The position numbers and the translations under genes were made by a program. The notes under the pieces are model-generated. The model ran no database searches and had not been told where the DNA came from. It worked only from the letters and a program-made list of their open reading frames with translations. Below, piece by piece: positions 43,144 through 52,330 of a DNA stretch of 64,000 bases (positions are counted from its first letter, which is position 1; every line of letters starts with the position of its first letter). The stretch is taken from the NCBI GenBank assembly GCA_016712445.1, contig JADJRB010000001.1, forward strand, positions 124,001 through 188,000. Direction: 5' to 3'. The DNA comes from Acidobacteriota bacterium (lineage in GTDB: Bacteria; Pseudomonadota; Alphaproteobacteria; Caulobacterales; Hyphomonadaceae).

Positions 43144-44529
43144 TCACACCACCTCCGGCACCCATTTCGTCCGCATCGTGACGAGTTCTTCCGCCGCCGA
43201 CGGGTGCAGCGCGCAGGTGCGGTCGAAGTCCTGTTTTGTTGCGCCCATCTTCACGGCAATGCCGGCCATCTGGATCATCTCGGCGGCGTCATCGCCGACG
43301 ACATGCACGCCCAGCACGCGCTGGTCTGAGGCGCGCACGATGATCTTCATGAAGGTGCGCGTCTGGTCGCCGTTCAGCATGTTCTTCATCGGACGGAACT
43401 TCGTCTTGTAGATGTCGATCTCGCCGTGTTCCTTGCGCGCCTGGCTCTCGCTGATGCCGACTGTGCCGACTTCCGGCTGCGAGAACACCGCCGTCGGAAT
43501 GTCCGCATGGTCCATCTTCCACGGCTTGCCGCCGAACTCCGTGTCGGCAAAGGCATGGCCCTCGCGGATCGCCACCGGCGTCAGGTTCACACGGTCCGTC
43601 ACGTCGCCGACCGCCCAGATATTCTCGACATTGGTGCGCGACCACTCGTCGACGATCACTTCGCCGCGCTTGCCGGTCTTCACGCCCACCTTGTCGAGGC
43701 CGAGCCCGGCCGTGTTCGCCTCGCGCCCAACCGCCATCAGGATCACATCCGCCGTCACGCTGTGGCCGTTCGACATGTGCGCGCAGAGCCCGTCATCGTT
43801 CTTTTCGATCCGTTCAAAGACCGTATTGGTGACGACACGCACGCCCGCTTCCTTGAGACCCTCATGCACGGCAATACGCACGTCCTCGTCGAAGCCGCGC
43901 AGCACCGTCTCACCGCGATAGACGAGGCTCACCTCGACGCCGAGCCCGGCGAACACGTGCGCGAACTCGACCGCGATATACCCGCCGCCCGCCACCAGCA
44001 TCCGCTTCGGCAGCGCTTCCATCTCGAACACCTCGTTCGAGCTGATGGTATGCTCGACGCCCGGCAGTTCCTCCGCAGACGGACGCCACGGGCGCCCGCC
44101 GACCGCGATCAGGATCTTCGCCGCCGTCACCGTCTTGCCGCTCGTCGTCAGGCGCAGCGTGTGCTTGTCCACGAACTCGGCGCGCTCATGGAACACCTCG
44201 GCGCCCGCCGATTTGAGGTTGCGGTCATAGATTGCCGACAGACGGTCGACTTCCGCGTGCAGGCCCATCATGAACTTGCCGTGGTCGTAAGACACGTCTC
44301 CGACAGACCATCCGTACCCGGCAGAATGCTCGATATCCTTGCCGTACTTGCTGGTGTACACCATGAACTTCTTCGGCACGCAGCCTCGCACCACGCAGGT
44401 GCCGCCCATCCGGTATTCCTCGGCCACGCCCACCCTGGCGCCCGCCTGCGCCGCAATCCGCGCCGCACGCACGCCGCCGGAGCCGCCTCCGATCACGAAC
44501 AGGTCGAAGTCATGGGCGCGCTCGGTCAT
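43144..44529 (-). CDS. gor: glutathione-disulfide reductase
   Basis: A 461-aa FAD/NADPH enzyme keeping glutathione reduced. FAD motif FVIGGGSGGVRAARIAA; redox-active disulfide GGTCVVRGCVPKKF; NADPH-binding region VAGGGYIAVEFAHVF; C-terminal dimer interface with CALHPSAAEELVTMR and the catalytic His. All key residues present. It starts 48 nt downstream of rpiA on the same strand and may be co-transcribed with it. Confidence 0.95.
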   Translation of the reverse strand: MTERAHDFDLFVIGGGSGGVRAARIAAQAGARVGVAEEYRMGGTCVVRGCVPKKFMVYTSKYGKDIEHSAGYGWSVGDVSYDHGKFMMGLHAEVDRLSAIYDRNLKSAGAEVFHERAEFVDKHTLRLTTSGKTVTAAKILIAVGGRPWRPSAEELPGVEHTISSNEVFEMEALPKRMLVAGGGYIAVEFAHVFAGLGVEVSLVYRGETVLRGFDEDVRIAVHEGLKEAGVRVVTNTVFERIEKNDDGLCAHMSNGHSVTADVILMAVGREANTAGLGLDKVGVKTGKRGEVIVDEWSRTNVENIWAVGDVTDRVNLTPVAIREGHAFADTEFGGKPWKMDHADIPTAVFSQPEVGTVGISESQARKEHGEIDIYKTKFRPMKNMLNGDQTRTFMKIIVRASDQRVLGVHVVGDDAAEMIQMAGIAVKMGATKQDFDRTCALHPSAAEELVTMRTKWVPEVV

Positions 44530-44576
44530 GGAATTATCCTTGTGAATTCTGGCCCCTAAATGTGAGGCGCCGGGCC

Positions 44577-45278
44577 TCAGTATTCAATGATGCGGGCGCC
44601 CGTGGCGGTCCCGAAAATCACGGTGCGGGCAATCCCGATGAACAGGCCATGCTCCACCACCCCCGGCGTGCCCGACAGGAAAGCCGCCGCTTTCGGCGGG
44701 TCCGGGATCAGGCCGCAATGGCAATCGAGGATATAGTTTCCCCCATCCGTCACCAGCAGGTCCATGCTCTGCTTCGCCCGGCGCAGCTCGACGCGCGGCC
44801 GCTCGACGCCGGCCGCCACCAACGCGTCATGCACCTTCTTCGCCGTAATCGTATAGCCGAACTGCGTCACCTCGACCGGCAGCGGAAACGCGCCGATCGC
44901 CTGAACATCCTTCGAGGCATCCGCAATCACGACCATGTGATCGGACGCATTGGCGATGATCTTCTCGCGCAGCAGCGCCGCGCCGCCGCCCTTGATCAGT
45001 ACGCCGCCCGGGCCCGCCTCGTCGGCGCCGTCAACAGTCAGGTGGATCCGGTCCACCTGCTCGAACGGGATCAACGGCACGCCCAGGCTGCGCGCCAGGT
45101 CGCGCGTCTGCACGCTCGTCTCGATGCAGCGCACGAGCAGGCCATCAGCGATCTCGTCCACCAGCAGTTCCACGAAGTATTTCGCCGTCGATCCCGTGCC
45201 GAGGCCGATGGTCATGCCGTCCTCGACATAGTCCATCGCAGCGGCCGCCGCATTCTGCTTCTCGATGTCGCTCGCCAT
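44577..45278 (-). CDS. rpiA: ribose-5-phosphate isomerase A
   Basis: A 233-aa enzyme interconverting ribose 5-phosphate and ribulose 5-phosphate. Motifs: IGLGTGSTAKYFVELL, HLTVDGADEAGPGGVLIKGG and LREKIIANASDHMVVIAD, which hold the catalytic Asp, Glu and Lys. Normal length. Located 5 nt after the glmU stop. Confidence 0.95.
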   Translation of the reverse strand: MASDIEKQNAAAAAMDYVEDGMTIGLGTGSTAKYFVELLVDEIADGLLVRCIETSVQTRDLARSLGVPLIPFEQVDRIHLTVDGADEAGPGGVLIKGGGAALLREKIIANASDHMVVIADASKDVQAIGAFPLPVEVTQFGYTITAKKVHDALVAAGVERPRVELRRAKQSMDLLVTDGGNYILDCHCGLIPDPPKAAAFLSGTPGVVEHGLFIGIARTVIFGTATGARIIEY

Positions 45279-45283
45279 CCGCG

Positions 45284-46657
45284 TCAGCCCTTCTTGCCCT
45301 TGGAGGCCTTCTCGGCAGCCTTCTTTGTACGGAAGGATTTCGCCCAGCCTTCGCGCGTCATCTGGTGCGCCCGCGCCACGGCCAGTGCGTCGGCCGGCAC
45401 ATCCTTGGTGATGATGCTGCCGGAGCCGACATAGGCCCCGTCGCCGATGCTGACCGGCGCCACCAGCGCCGAGTTCGATCCGATGAAGGCGCCCTCGCCG
45501 ATGGTCGTCTGATGCTTCAGGTAGCCGTCATAATTGCAGAAGATCGTGCCCGCGCCGATATTGGCGCCCGCCCCGATTGCCCCGTCGCCCAGATAGGCCA
45601 GGTGGTTCGCCTTCGCGCCCTCGCCCATCGCCGTATTCTTGGTCTCGACGAAGTTGCCGATCTTCACGCCCGCCGCCAGCACCGTGCCCGGCCGCAGCCG
45701 TGCGAACGGGCCGATCTCGCACTCCTCGCCGACCACCGCGCCTTCAAGATGGCTGAACGCCTTCAGCCGCGCCCCTGCCGCCACCCGCACGCCGGGCCCG
45801 AACACCACGTTCGGCTCAACGATCACATCGGCGGCGATCTCGGTGTCGTGCGAAAGGAATACGGTCTCCGGCGCCACCATGGTCACGCCCGCCTCCATCA
45901 GCGCCTTCCGGCGGCGCGTCTGGAAAATCGCTTCGGCCTCGGCCAGGTCCGCCTTCGAATCGCAGCCGATCAGGTCGTCCTCGGTCGCCGTCACCAGGGC
46001 GCAGCGCCCCCCCTCGGCCCGCGCGAGCCCCACCAGGTCGGTCAGGTAATACTCGCCTTTGGCGTTGGCGTTTGTAATTTTTTGCAAGAGCCGGAACATA
46101 TCCTTGGCGCGACCCGCCATAACCCCTGAGTTGCAGATACGCACCCTGAGCTGCTCCGGCGTCGCCTCGCGCGCCTCGACAATCGCCTCAAGGTCGCCCG
46201 CCGCATTGGTGATCAGCCGGCCATACAGCCCCGGATCGGCCGCCTCGAAGCCCAGCACGCCCAGCGCCGCTCCGCCCGCCACACCGGCAAACAGCTCGTC
46301 GATGACCGCCGCCGGCACCAGCGGGCTGTCGCCGTAGAGCACGGCCAGTTCGCCGTCGAAGCCGGCCAGCGCCGCCTCGGCGCAGCGCACCGCATGACCG
46401 GTCCCCTGCGGCGGATCCTGGAAGGCAATCGCCACATCCGGGTGCGCCGCCTTGAGGTGCGCGATCAGCACCTCCTGCGCCGGGTGCACGACCGCCACGA
46501 TGCGGCCGCAGCCCGTCTCCCGCGCCAGCGCGACCGACCAGTCCATCATCGGCCGGCCGCCCACGGCATGCATCACTTTCGGCAGGGCCGACTTCATCCG
46601 TGTGCCTTTTCCGGCCGCGAGGATCACGGCGGCGCGCTGTTGTGGCGCTTGGGTCAA
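45284..46657 (-). CDS. glmU: bifunctional UDP-GlcNAc pyrophosphorylase / GlcN-1-P acetyltransferase
   Basis: A 457-aa enzyme making UDP-GlcNAc for peptidoglycan and lipid A. The N-terminal uridyltransferase has VILAAGKGTRMKSALPKVMH. The C-terminal half is a left-handed beta-helix of hexapeptides (GVKIGNFVETKNTAMGEGAK, then LAYLGDGAIGAGANIGAGTI). Normal length. Starts divergently from gph with 75 nt between starts. Confidence 0.96.
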   Translation of the reverse strand: MTQAPQQRAAVILAAGKGTRMKSALPKVMHAVGGRPMMDWSVALARETGCGRIVAVVHPAQEVLIAHLKAAHPDVAIAFQDPPQGTGHAVRCAEAALAGFDGELAVLYGDSPLVPAAVIDELFAGVAGGAALGVLGFEAADPGLYGRLITNAAGDLEAIVEAREATPEQLRVRICNSGVMAGRAKDMFRLLQKITNANAKGEYYLTDLVGLARAEGGRCALVTATEDDLIGCDSKADLAEAEAIFQTRRRKALMEAGVTMVAPETVFLSHDTEIAADVIVEPNVVFGPGVRVAAGARLKAFSHLEGAVVGEECEIGPFARLRPGTVLAAGVKIGNFVETKNTAMGEGAKANHLAYLGDGAIGAGANIGAGTIFCNYDGYLKHQTTIGEGAFIGSNSALVAPVSIGDGAYVGSGSIITKDVPADALAVARAHQMTREGWAKSFRTKKAAEKASKGKKG

Positions 46658-46732
46658 ATGCGGGCTCCCTCTCGCTTTCCGTAGCCCATTCGCCTAGACG
46701 AAACCCCGCAACTTGGCGAGGGCGAACCCGGC

Positions 46733-47452
46733 ATGGATGACGCGCAAACCACCGGCTTCGAAGGCTGGACCATCCTGTTCGATCTGGACGGCACGCTGGT
46801 CGATACGGCGCCCGACCTGCTCGGCGCACTGAACCATGTCCTCACCGGCCTGTCGCTCCAACCCGTCGACCTTCCCACCATCGCCGAGATGATCGGCCAC
46901 GGCGCCCGCGCGATGATCGAGACCGGCCTCTGGAGTCAGGGCGCTGTCCTGTCCGCTACAGAAATGGACGCCGCGTTCGAGCGCTTCATCGCCTACTATG
47001 TCGATCACATTGCGGTCCATTCGCGCCCGTTCGAAGGCGCGCTCGATGCGCTGGACGTGCTGCGCGAAGCGGGCGCCACGCTTGCGGTCTGCACCAACAA
47101 GCGCCAGGACCTGAGCGAAACGCTGATCAGCGCGCTCGGCATGCTGGACTATTTCGACGTGATCTTCGGCGCCGACCGCGCCACCGCCCGCAAGCCCGAT
47201 GCCGCGCATCCCTTCGAGACGATCACGGCCGCCAGCGGCGATCCGGCCAGGGCGCTGTTTGTCGGCGATAGCCGCACAGACGAAAGGGCAGCCCGGAATG
47301 CCGGACTGCCCTTCGTGTTCGTAACGTTCGGCTACGAGGCTGAAACCGTGGAGGCGATAGGCGCTGATGTCTCCATCAGCCACTACAACCAGCTTGTCTC
47401 AGCTTTGTCTGACCTGAAAAATCAGGCCGTGGCTTCGCCGCGCGGACGATAG
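46733..47452 (+). CDS. gph: phosphoglycolate phosphatase (HAD family)
   Basis: A 239-aa HAD hydrolase. Motif I is LFDLDGTLVDTAPDLLGALN, motif II LAVCTNKRQDLSE (Thr), the motif III Lys is in RATARKPDAAHPFETI, and motif IV is LFVGDSRTDERAAR. The TAPDL box after motif I is typical of Gph. It overlaps the convergent small gene by 31 nt at its 3' end. Confidence 0.9.
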   Translation: MDDAQTTGFEGWTILFDLDGTLVDTAPDLLGALNHVLTGLSLQPVDLPTIAEMIGHGARAMIETGLWSQGAVLSATEMDAAFERFIAYYVDHIAVHSRPFEGALDALDVLREAGATLAVCTNKRQDLSETLISALGMLDYFDVIFGADRATARKPDAAHPFETITAASGDPARALFVGDSRTDERAARNAGLPFVFVTFGYEAETVEAIGADVSISHYNQLVSALSDLKNQAVASPRGR

Positions 47453-47664
47453 GTCGGGCGGGCCGAGCCGCCTTCACCCAGCGCGCGACGGCGGGGCATG
47501 CCGTTGACCATGTTGGAACGCACGTCGGTGCGGGCGCTCCGCATGGCAGGAACGAAACCGGCTTCCACGAGGTCGACATCGACCTCATATCCACGCTCGC
47601 TCCAGTACGCATTGATCTTTTCGCGAAGGCGCTTTGCGCCGTCTTCGTCACACCAGTCTTTCAC
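47422..47664 (-). CDS. conserved small alphaproteobacterial protein
   Basis: An 80-aa protein. The GTG at 47664 is chosen because GGAGAG precedes it at the right distance and the conserved part begins there (VKDWCDEDGAKRLREKINAY). Other conserved-looking stretches are WSERGYEVDVDLVEAGFVPA and MRSARTDVRSNMVNGMPRRR. I recall similar short proteins in other alphaproteobacteria but no name or function. It overlaps the gph 3' end by 31 nt. Confidence 0.7.
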   Translation of the reverse strand: MKDWCDEDGAKRLREKINAYWSERGYEVDVDLVEAGFVPAMRSARTDVRSNMVNGMPRRRALGEGGSARPTYRPRGEATA

Positions 47665-48159
47665 TCTGCTCTCTCCAGGCTTGTTATTAACGCTGGCGGC
47701 TTTGCCGCCGTGCCTGTCCTTCTTCAGTTCATACTGCGGACCTTGATTGACCCGTCTTGTATGTCGCGTAGATGACAACGTTTGCAGGTTTTCTCAAGAC
47801 CTTATTAGGGTGACGCTTTGTTTAGTTTGCAAGATGAACAGTTGTTCATTCTGAACGGTTGTTCATTTTCATGCCTCATTTTGCCTTCACCGCGCAAAAG
47901 TCCCGAACCCAGCGGACGCTAGGTCATTTCCGCTCGCGGGGTGCCTTGTCACAAACACGACACGGCCTGTCACGAAATCCCGGGACACTGCCCCGCTTGC
48001 ATGCACAAATGCATATCTCAAGCACCTAGCTATTACATGCTCCGAAGCGCGCCAGGCACTGATACCGGGGTCAACATGCGCCGAATCGATGGTTTTTTGC
48101 TCCGCTTACATCCCCGCTTGACCTGTTCCTGCTTGCCGACTAACCCACCCGCTCGCGGC
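47665..48159. other. 495-nt gene-free region with tandem palindromes
   Basis: No convincing gene in this stretch. It is A+T-richer than its surroundings around 47750-47900 and holds two operator-like palindromes described separately. A 53-codon frame at 47871-48029 has no SD and no recognisable product. A GGCGGC-TTT-GCCGCC hairpin lies at 47695-47709. tRNA-Val follows directly. Confidence 0.6.
47835..47865. promoter_or_regulatory. two tandem operator-like palindromes
   Basis: TGAACAGTTGTTCA (47835-47848) and TGAACGGTTGTTCA (47852-47865) are near-identical 14-bp palindromes with TGAAC/GTTCA arms, repeated with a 17-bp period. Paired sites of this form are typical of TetR-family operators. No TetR gene lies nearby. 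They could control the minus-strand small gene at 47664 or a plus-strand transcript reading into the tRNA. Confidence 0.6.
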
Positions 48160-48234
48160 GGGCGATTAGCTCAGTGGTAGAGCACTGCCTTCACACGGCA
48201 GGGGTCGCAGGTTCGAACCCTGCATCGCCCACCA
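48160..48234 (+). tRNA. tRNA-Val(CAC)
   Basis: A standard cloverleaf: acceptor GGGCGAT/ATCGCCC, D arm GCTCAGTGGTAGAGC, anticodon arm CTGCC-TTCACAC-GGCAG with anticodon CAC, T arm GCAGG-TTCGAAC-CCTGC, A73 and an encoded CCA. It reads valine codon GUG. It lies just upstream of the lipid A gene block. Confidence 0.95.
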
Positions 48235-48299
48235 TCCTTCGCCGCGTCCAGCTCCCACTCCCTGTAGCGTCCGGGCCGAAGCGCAGTATAAGCCCTCCG

Positions 48300-49040
48300 A
48301 TGAAATCGCTGCTCCGCTCGCCCCTCGTTGTTACCGTGCTCGGCTACATCATCTGGGGATGGATGGTGATGGTTGCCCGCACGACGCGCTGGAAGATCGA
48401 AGGCGCCGACGCGGCGCGGACGTCGCTGGCCACCCGCGAAACCGGGCTGGTCGTGGCCTGCTGGCACGAGAACATCCTGCTTATCCCGTCGGGCTGGGTG
48501 CAGTCGATCCGCGCATGGCCGGAGCGCCGGGCCCGCGCCGCGATGATGGTCTCGCTTTCGCCCGATGGCGCTGCCGTGTCCGACGCTGTGCGCCATCTCG
48601 ACATCGACGTGGTGCGCGGTTCGGCGTCCAACAAGAAGAAGGCGGCCAAGGACAAGGGCGGCCTGCGCGCCCTCGCCGAGGCGTCGAAGCGGCTGAAGGA
48701 GGGCGGGCTGATCTGCATGACGCCCGACGGGCCCCGCGGCCCGCGCCGCATCGCCTCGGCCGGCGCCGTCACCCTCGCCCAGCGGGCCGGCGCGGCGGTG
48801 CTGCCCTACGCGGTGATTTCGCGGCCCGCCCACCGGTTCGACTCCTGGGACCGCTTCGTGCTGCCGCTTCCCTTCGCGCGCGGCGCAATCGTGTTCGGCG
48901 CCCCCATCGACTGCGACCGGGCGGCTGATGCCGAAGCGCTGCGCGAGGCGTTGCAAACCGGCATGGATACGGCTACGCGCCGGGCCGAAGAACTGGCAGG
49001 CTATCCTGCCGGGCGTGATCCTGCGGGAGCCGGCACCTGA
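48300..49040 (+). CDS. lysophospholipid acyltransferase-like protein (DUF374)
   Basis: A 246-aa protein from the ATG at 48300 (MKSLLRSPLV). One N-terminal helix precedes the acyltransferase-like core: VVACWHENILLIPSGW (the H-containing motif), MMVSLSPDGAAVSDAV and ICMTPDGPRGPRR, the DUF374 signature. Such genes often precede waaA in alphaproteobacteria and are presumed to act on lipid A or its precursors. waaA begins at the next base after its stop. Confidence 0.88.
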   Translation: MKSLLRSPLVVTVLGYIIWGWMVMVARTTRWKIEGADAARTSLATRETGLVVACWHENILLIPSGWVQSIRAWPERRARAAMMVSLSPDGAAVSDAVRHLDIDVVRGSASNKKKAAKDKGGLRALAEASKRLKEGGLICMTPDGPRGPRRIASAGAVTLAQRAGAAVLPYAVISRPAHRFDSWDRFVLPLPFARGAIVFGAPIDCDRAADAEALREALQTGMDTATRRAEELAGYPAGRDPAGAGT

Positions 49041-50315
49041 ATGACGCCTGCGTTGTTCACTTACAGACTGCTGACGCGCCTCGCCGCGCCGTTGGTAGGA
49101 TTTGCGCTGAAAGTGCGGGCCAGCAACGGCAAGGAAGACGTTCTTCGCCTCAATGAACGCCTTGCCCGGCGCCTGCCGCCGCGCCGCCCCGGCCCGCTGG
49201 TCTGGCTGCACGGCGCCAGCGTCGGCGAAAGTCGCGTGCTGCTGGAACTTGGCCGCCGCCTGATCGCGGCCCGGCCGGGCGTGATGCTGGTCTTCTCCAG
49301 CCAGACGCTGACCTCGGCGCGCCTGATGGGCAAGGAAATCCCGGAAAGCGCGTTTCATGTGATGGCGCCGGTCGACACGCCGATGGCGGCGCGGCGCTTC
49401 GTCCAGCACTGGAAGCCGGACCTGTGCATTTTCGCCGAAGGCGAGATCTGGCCGAACCTGATCCTCGAAGCCGGCAAGGCCGGCGCGCGCCGCGCCCTCG
49501 TCAACGCCCGCATGACCGACGCCTCGGCTGAGGGCTGGGCACGTTTTAAGGGTCTGTTCCGTACACTGATCGGCGGCTTCGACGTGATCCTCGCTGCGGA
49601 CACCGACACCGGCGCCCGGCTCGAGCGCCTGCTTGGCCGCGCCGTGCGATCGCCCGGCAACCTGAAATCCGCGCAGTCTCCGCCGGAGGCCAATCCCGCC
49701 GATCTCGCGCGCATTGCATCCACCTTCGTCAACGGCCGGCGATGCTTTGTCGCCGCCTCGACCCATCCCGGCGAAGAGGAACTGTTCCTCGACGCCACGG
49801 AGCGCTTCACCGATGCCGCGCTGATCATCGTGCCGCGCCATCCCGAGCGCGGCCCCGAGATCGCCGAACTTCTGAAGGCGCGGCGCCTGCCCTTCGCCAC
49901 CCGTTCGAAAGGCGAAGCCTCTTCGCCCCGCGACCGCGTTCTCCTCGCCGATACGATGGGCGAAATGGGCGTCTGGCTGCGCCTTGCCACCGCCGTATAT
50001 CTTGGCGGCGGCCATACGCCGGACGTCGGCGGGCACAATCCGCTTGAGCCTGTGCGGCTGCGCCGGCCGGTGCTGTCGGGCCCGTCTGTCTTCAATTTTG
50101 CCTCCATGTTTGCCGACCTCGAAGCGCGCGGACTCGTCCGTACCGTGATCGATGCGGGCGACCTTGCCGACGGCCTCGCAGGCCCGCCGGTCGTCAACGA
50201 AGCGGCCGTCGCCGCGCTGGAAGCCGAGGCGGATGCGCCGATGAATGCGACGCTTGAAGCGCTGCTGCCGCTGATCCCGCGCCCGCTCCTCGACACGTCG
50301 GGAAGCGGCCGGTGA
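49041..50315 (+). CDS. waaA: Kdo transferase
   Basis: A 424-aa GT30 glycosyltransferase adding Kdo to lipid IVA at the inner membrane. N-terminal membrane anchor, then WLHGASVGESRVLLEL, FAEGEIWPNLILEAGKAG and the C-terminal VYLGGGHTPDVGGHNPLEPV nucleotide-sugar site. It starts directly behind the DUF374 stop and overlaps lpxK by 4 nt. Confidence 0.95.
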   Translation: MTPALFTYRLLTRLAAPLVGFALKVRASNGKEDVLRLNERLARRLPPRRPGPLVWLHGASVGESRVLLELGRRLIAARPGVMLVFSSQTLTSARLMGKEIPESAFHVMAPVDTPMAARRFVQHWKPDLCIFAEGEIWPNLILEAGKAGARRALVNARMTDASAEGWARFKGLFRTLIGGFDVILAADTDTGARLERLLGRAVRSPGNLKSAQSPPEANPADLARIASTFVNGRRCFVAASTHPGEEELFLDATERFTDAALIIVPRHPERGPEIAELLKARRLPFATRSKGEASSPRDRVLLADTMGEMGVWLRLATAVYLGGGHTPDVGGHNPLEPVRLRRPVLSGPSVFNFASMFADLEARGLVRTVIDAGDLADGLAGPPVVNEAAVAALEAEADAPMNATLEALLPLIPRPLLDTSGSGR

Positions 50316-51310
50316 AACCGCCTGCCTTCTGGTCGGCGGGTCTCGACCCGAAATCGCGCGAAGCCGCCCCGCTTACCCGCGCACTCCTGACGCCGCTCAG
50401 CTGGCTCTACCTCTGGGGCCTGAACCGGAAGCTGGCATCGGCCGCGCCGTTCAAGGCGACGGTTCCGGTCATCTGCATCGGCAACCTGACAACCGGCGGC
50501 GCCGGCAAGACACCGGTCGCCGAAGCCCTCCGTGCCCGGATAAATGCCCTCGGCCTGCGCGCCGCAACCTTGTCGCGCGGCCATGGTGGCAGCGAGGCCG
50601 GTCCGCTGAAAGTCGACCCCGGCTTCCATTCCTTCCGGGACACCGGCGACGAACCGCTCCTGCTCGCAGCGAGCGGCGAGGCCTGGATCGGCCGCGATCG
50701 CCCAGACGCCGCAAGGGCGATGGCCGCCGCCGGCGTACAGGCGATCCTCATGGATGACGGCCACCAGAATCCGTCGCTGGCGAAGGACTTCACCTTTGTC
50801 GTCATCGACGCCGAAGCGCCGTTCGGCAATCGCCATGTCCTTCCAAAGGGCCCCTTGCGCGAACCGGTTGCGCAAGGCCTTTCGCGGGCCGATGCCGTGA
50901 TCCTCATGGGCGCCGGCCCCGTGCCGCCGGAAGTGATCGCCAGCGGCAAGCCTGTGCTGCGCGCCCACATCGAAGCGACCGACCCGATGCCCGCCGGACC
51001 GCTGGTTGCCTTTGCCGGCATCGGGCGTCCCGAGAAGTTCTTCGATAGCCTGAAGGCGGACGGCGCCGACCTGCGCGATGCGGTTCCCTTCGCCGACCAC
51101 CATCCCTATTCGCCGGGCGACCTCGCTTACCTGCGCCAGCTGGCGGCCGATAACGGGGCGCGGCTGATTACGACTTCGAAAGATCATGTGCGCCTTCCCC
51201 CCGAATTCCGCGCGGAAACGCTGGTGCGTCCGGTGCGGGCCGTTTTCGAGACGCCGGAAGCGCTTGACGCCTTGATCGGGCCGATCTTCAACCTCACCTC
51301 ACGCCCATGA
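50312..51310 (+). CDS. lpxK: tetraacyldisaccharide 4'-kinase
   Basis: A 332-aa enzyme phosphorylating the lipid A precursor at 4'. GTG start at 50312 within the waaA stop (GTGA). Walker A VICIGNLTTGGAGKTPVAEA; DDGHQNPSLAKDFTFVVIDA (the DDGHQ motif) holds the catalytic residues. Overlaps lpxL by 4 nt. Confidence 0.95.
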   Translation: MKPPAFWSAGLDPKSREAAPLTRALLTPLSWLYLWGLNRKLASAAPFKATVPVICIGNLTTGGAGKTPVAEALRARINALGLRAATLSRGHGGSEAGPLKVDPGFHSFRDTGDEPLLLAASGEAWIGRDRPDAARAMAAAGVQAILMDDGHQNPSLAKDFTFVVIDAEAPFGNRHVLPKGPLREPVAQGLSRADAVILMGAGPVPPEVIASGKPVLRAHIEATDPMPAGPLVAFAGIGRPEKFFDSLKADGADLRDAVPFADHHPYSPGDLAYLRQLAADNGARLITTSKDHVRLPPEFRAETLVRPVRAVFETPEALDALIGPIFNLTSRP

Positions 51311-52266
51311 CCGAGCCGACCCAAGCCGAATATGTCCGCCCGAAGGACATCGATAACCGCGCCAGTTTCTGGCAGCGGGTCCAGTGGCGGCTGGAGACGA
51401 TTGCCTGGGACCTCATCTATTGGGGCCCGATGAAGATGCTCGGGCCTGACAAGGCGTCCGACTTCGGCGGCTGGCTGATGAAGAAGATCGGGCCGATGCT
51501 GTCGCAGCACAAGACGATGCGCCGCAACCTCCGTCTCGCCTTCCCGGACTGGACCGAAGCGCAGGTCGAGGAGACCGCCCTCGCCGCCTGGGAAAGTGCC
51601 GGCCGGACGGCGGGGGAAATGCCCCACCTGCCCTCGATTGATCCGTACACGAGCGGACGCGTCGAGATCGTCAATGCCGAACTGCTCGACCAGATCCGCG
51701 ACAGCGGCAAGGGCGCTGTGTTCATTTCCGGCCACTTTGCCAACTGGGAAATCATGCCGGCGGCGATCACCAAGCGGATCCCGCAGGCCGTGATGACTTA
51801 CCGGGCGCTGAACAATCCGCACATCGACAAGCGTATCGCGGATCTCCGGGCGGCCTATGGCACGCAGGTGAACGCGCCGAAGGGCATCGGCACGCGCGAA
51901 CTGATGCGGGCGCTGTCGAAAGGTTCGCCGGTTGCGCTGATGAACGACCAGAAATTCAACGAAGGCATTCCGGTCGCCTTCTTTGGCCATGAAGCGATGA
52001 CGGCGCCCGGGCCGACGCGCATGGCGCTGAAGTACAAGGTGCCGATCGTGCCGGTCTCGACCGTGCGGACGGGACCGGGCCGTTTCCGGGTCGAGTTCCA
52101 CGCGCCCTTCGTGCCGGACGACACGGGAAATTCCGAAGCCGACATCCGCCGCTCGGTGGAACGGATCAGCGCCTTCATCGAGGCGCAGGTGCGAGCCCAT
52201 CCGGGGCAATGGTTCTGGCAGCATCGCCGCTGGCCGAAGGAAGCCTGGAAGGCCGCGGGCGTCTGA
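51307..52266 (+). CDS. lpxL: lipid A acyltransferase (LpxL/HtrB family)
   Basis: A 319-aa membrane-anchored acyltransferase adding a secondary acyl chain to lipid A. The HxxxxE motif is in FISGHFANWEIMPA; LMNDQKFNEGIPVAFFG and PGQWFWQHRRWP are typical of the family. It closes the four-gene block DUF374-waaA-lpxK-lpxL. A hairpin behind it (52277-52300) is better oriented to serve the minus-strand neighbour. Confidence 0.93.
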   Translation: MTEPTQAEYVRPKDIDNRASFWQRVQWRLETIAWDLIYWGPMKMLGPDKASDFGGWLMKKIGPMLSQHKTMRRNLRLAFPDWTEAQVEETALAAWESAGRTAGEMPHLPSIDPYTSGRVEIVNAELLDQIRDSGKGAVFISGHFANWEIMPAAITKRIPQAVMTYRALNNPHIDKRIADLRAAYGTQVNAPKGIGTRELMRALSKGSPVALMNDQKFNEGIPVAFFGHEAMTAPGPTRMALKYKVPIVPVSTVRTGPGRFRVEFHAPFVPDDTGNSEADIRRSVERISAFIEAQVRAHPGQWFWQHRRWPKEAWKAAGV

Positions 52267-52300
52267 AGAAAAAAGAGGAGCAGCTCCCTGAAGCTGCTCC
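52266..52300 (-). terminator. intrinsic terminator of the small minus-strand gene
   Basis: GGAGCAGCT (52277-52285) pairs with AGCTGCTCC (52292-52300). Read on the minus strand, the hairpin is followed by TCTTTTTTCTTC. Confidence 0.8.
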
Positions 52301-52330
52301 CCGGAGTATTTCGCGAGAGAGCGAAACGGA

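Noticed and set aside
47871..48029. 53-codon open frame downstream of the tandem palindromes
   Set aside because: No ribosome binding site, no recognisable sequence and no typical high-GC codon bias.
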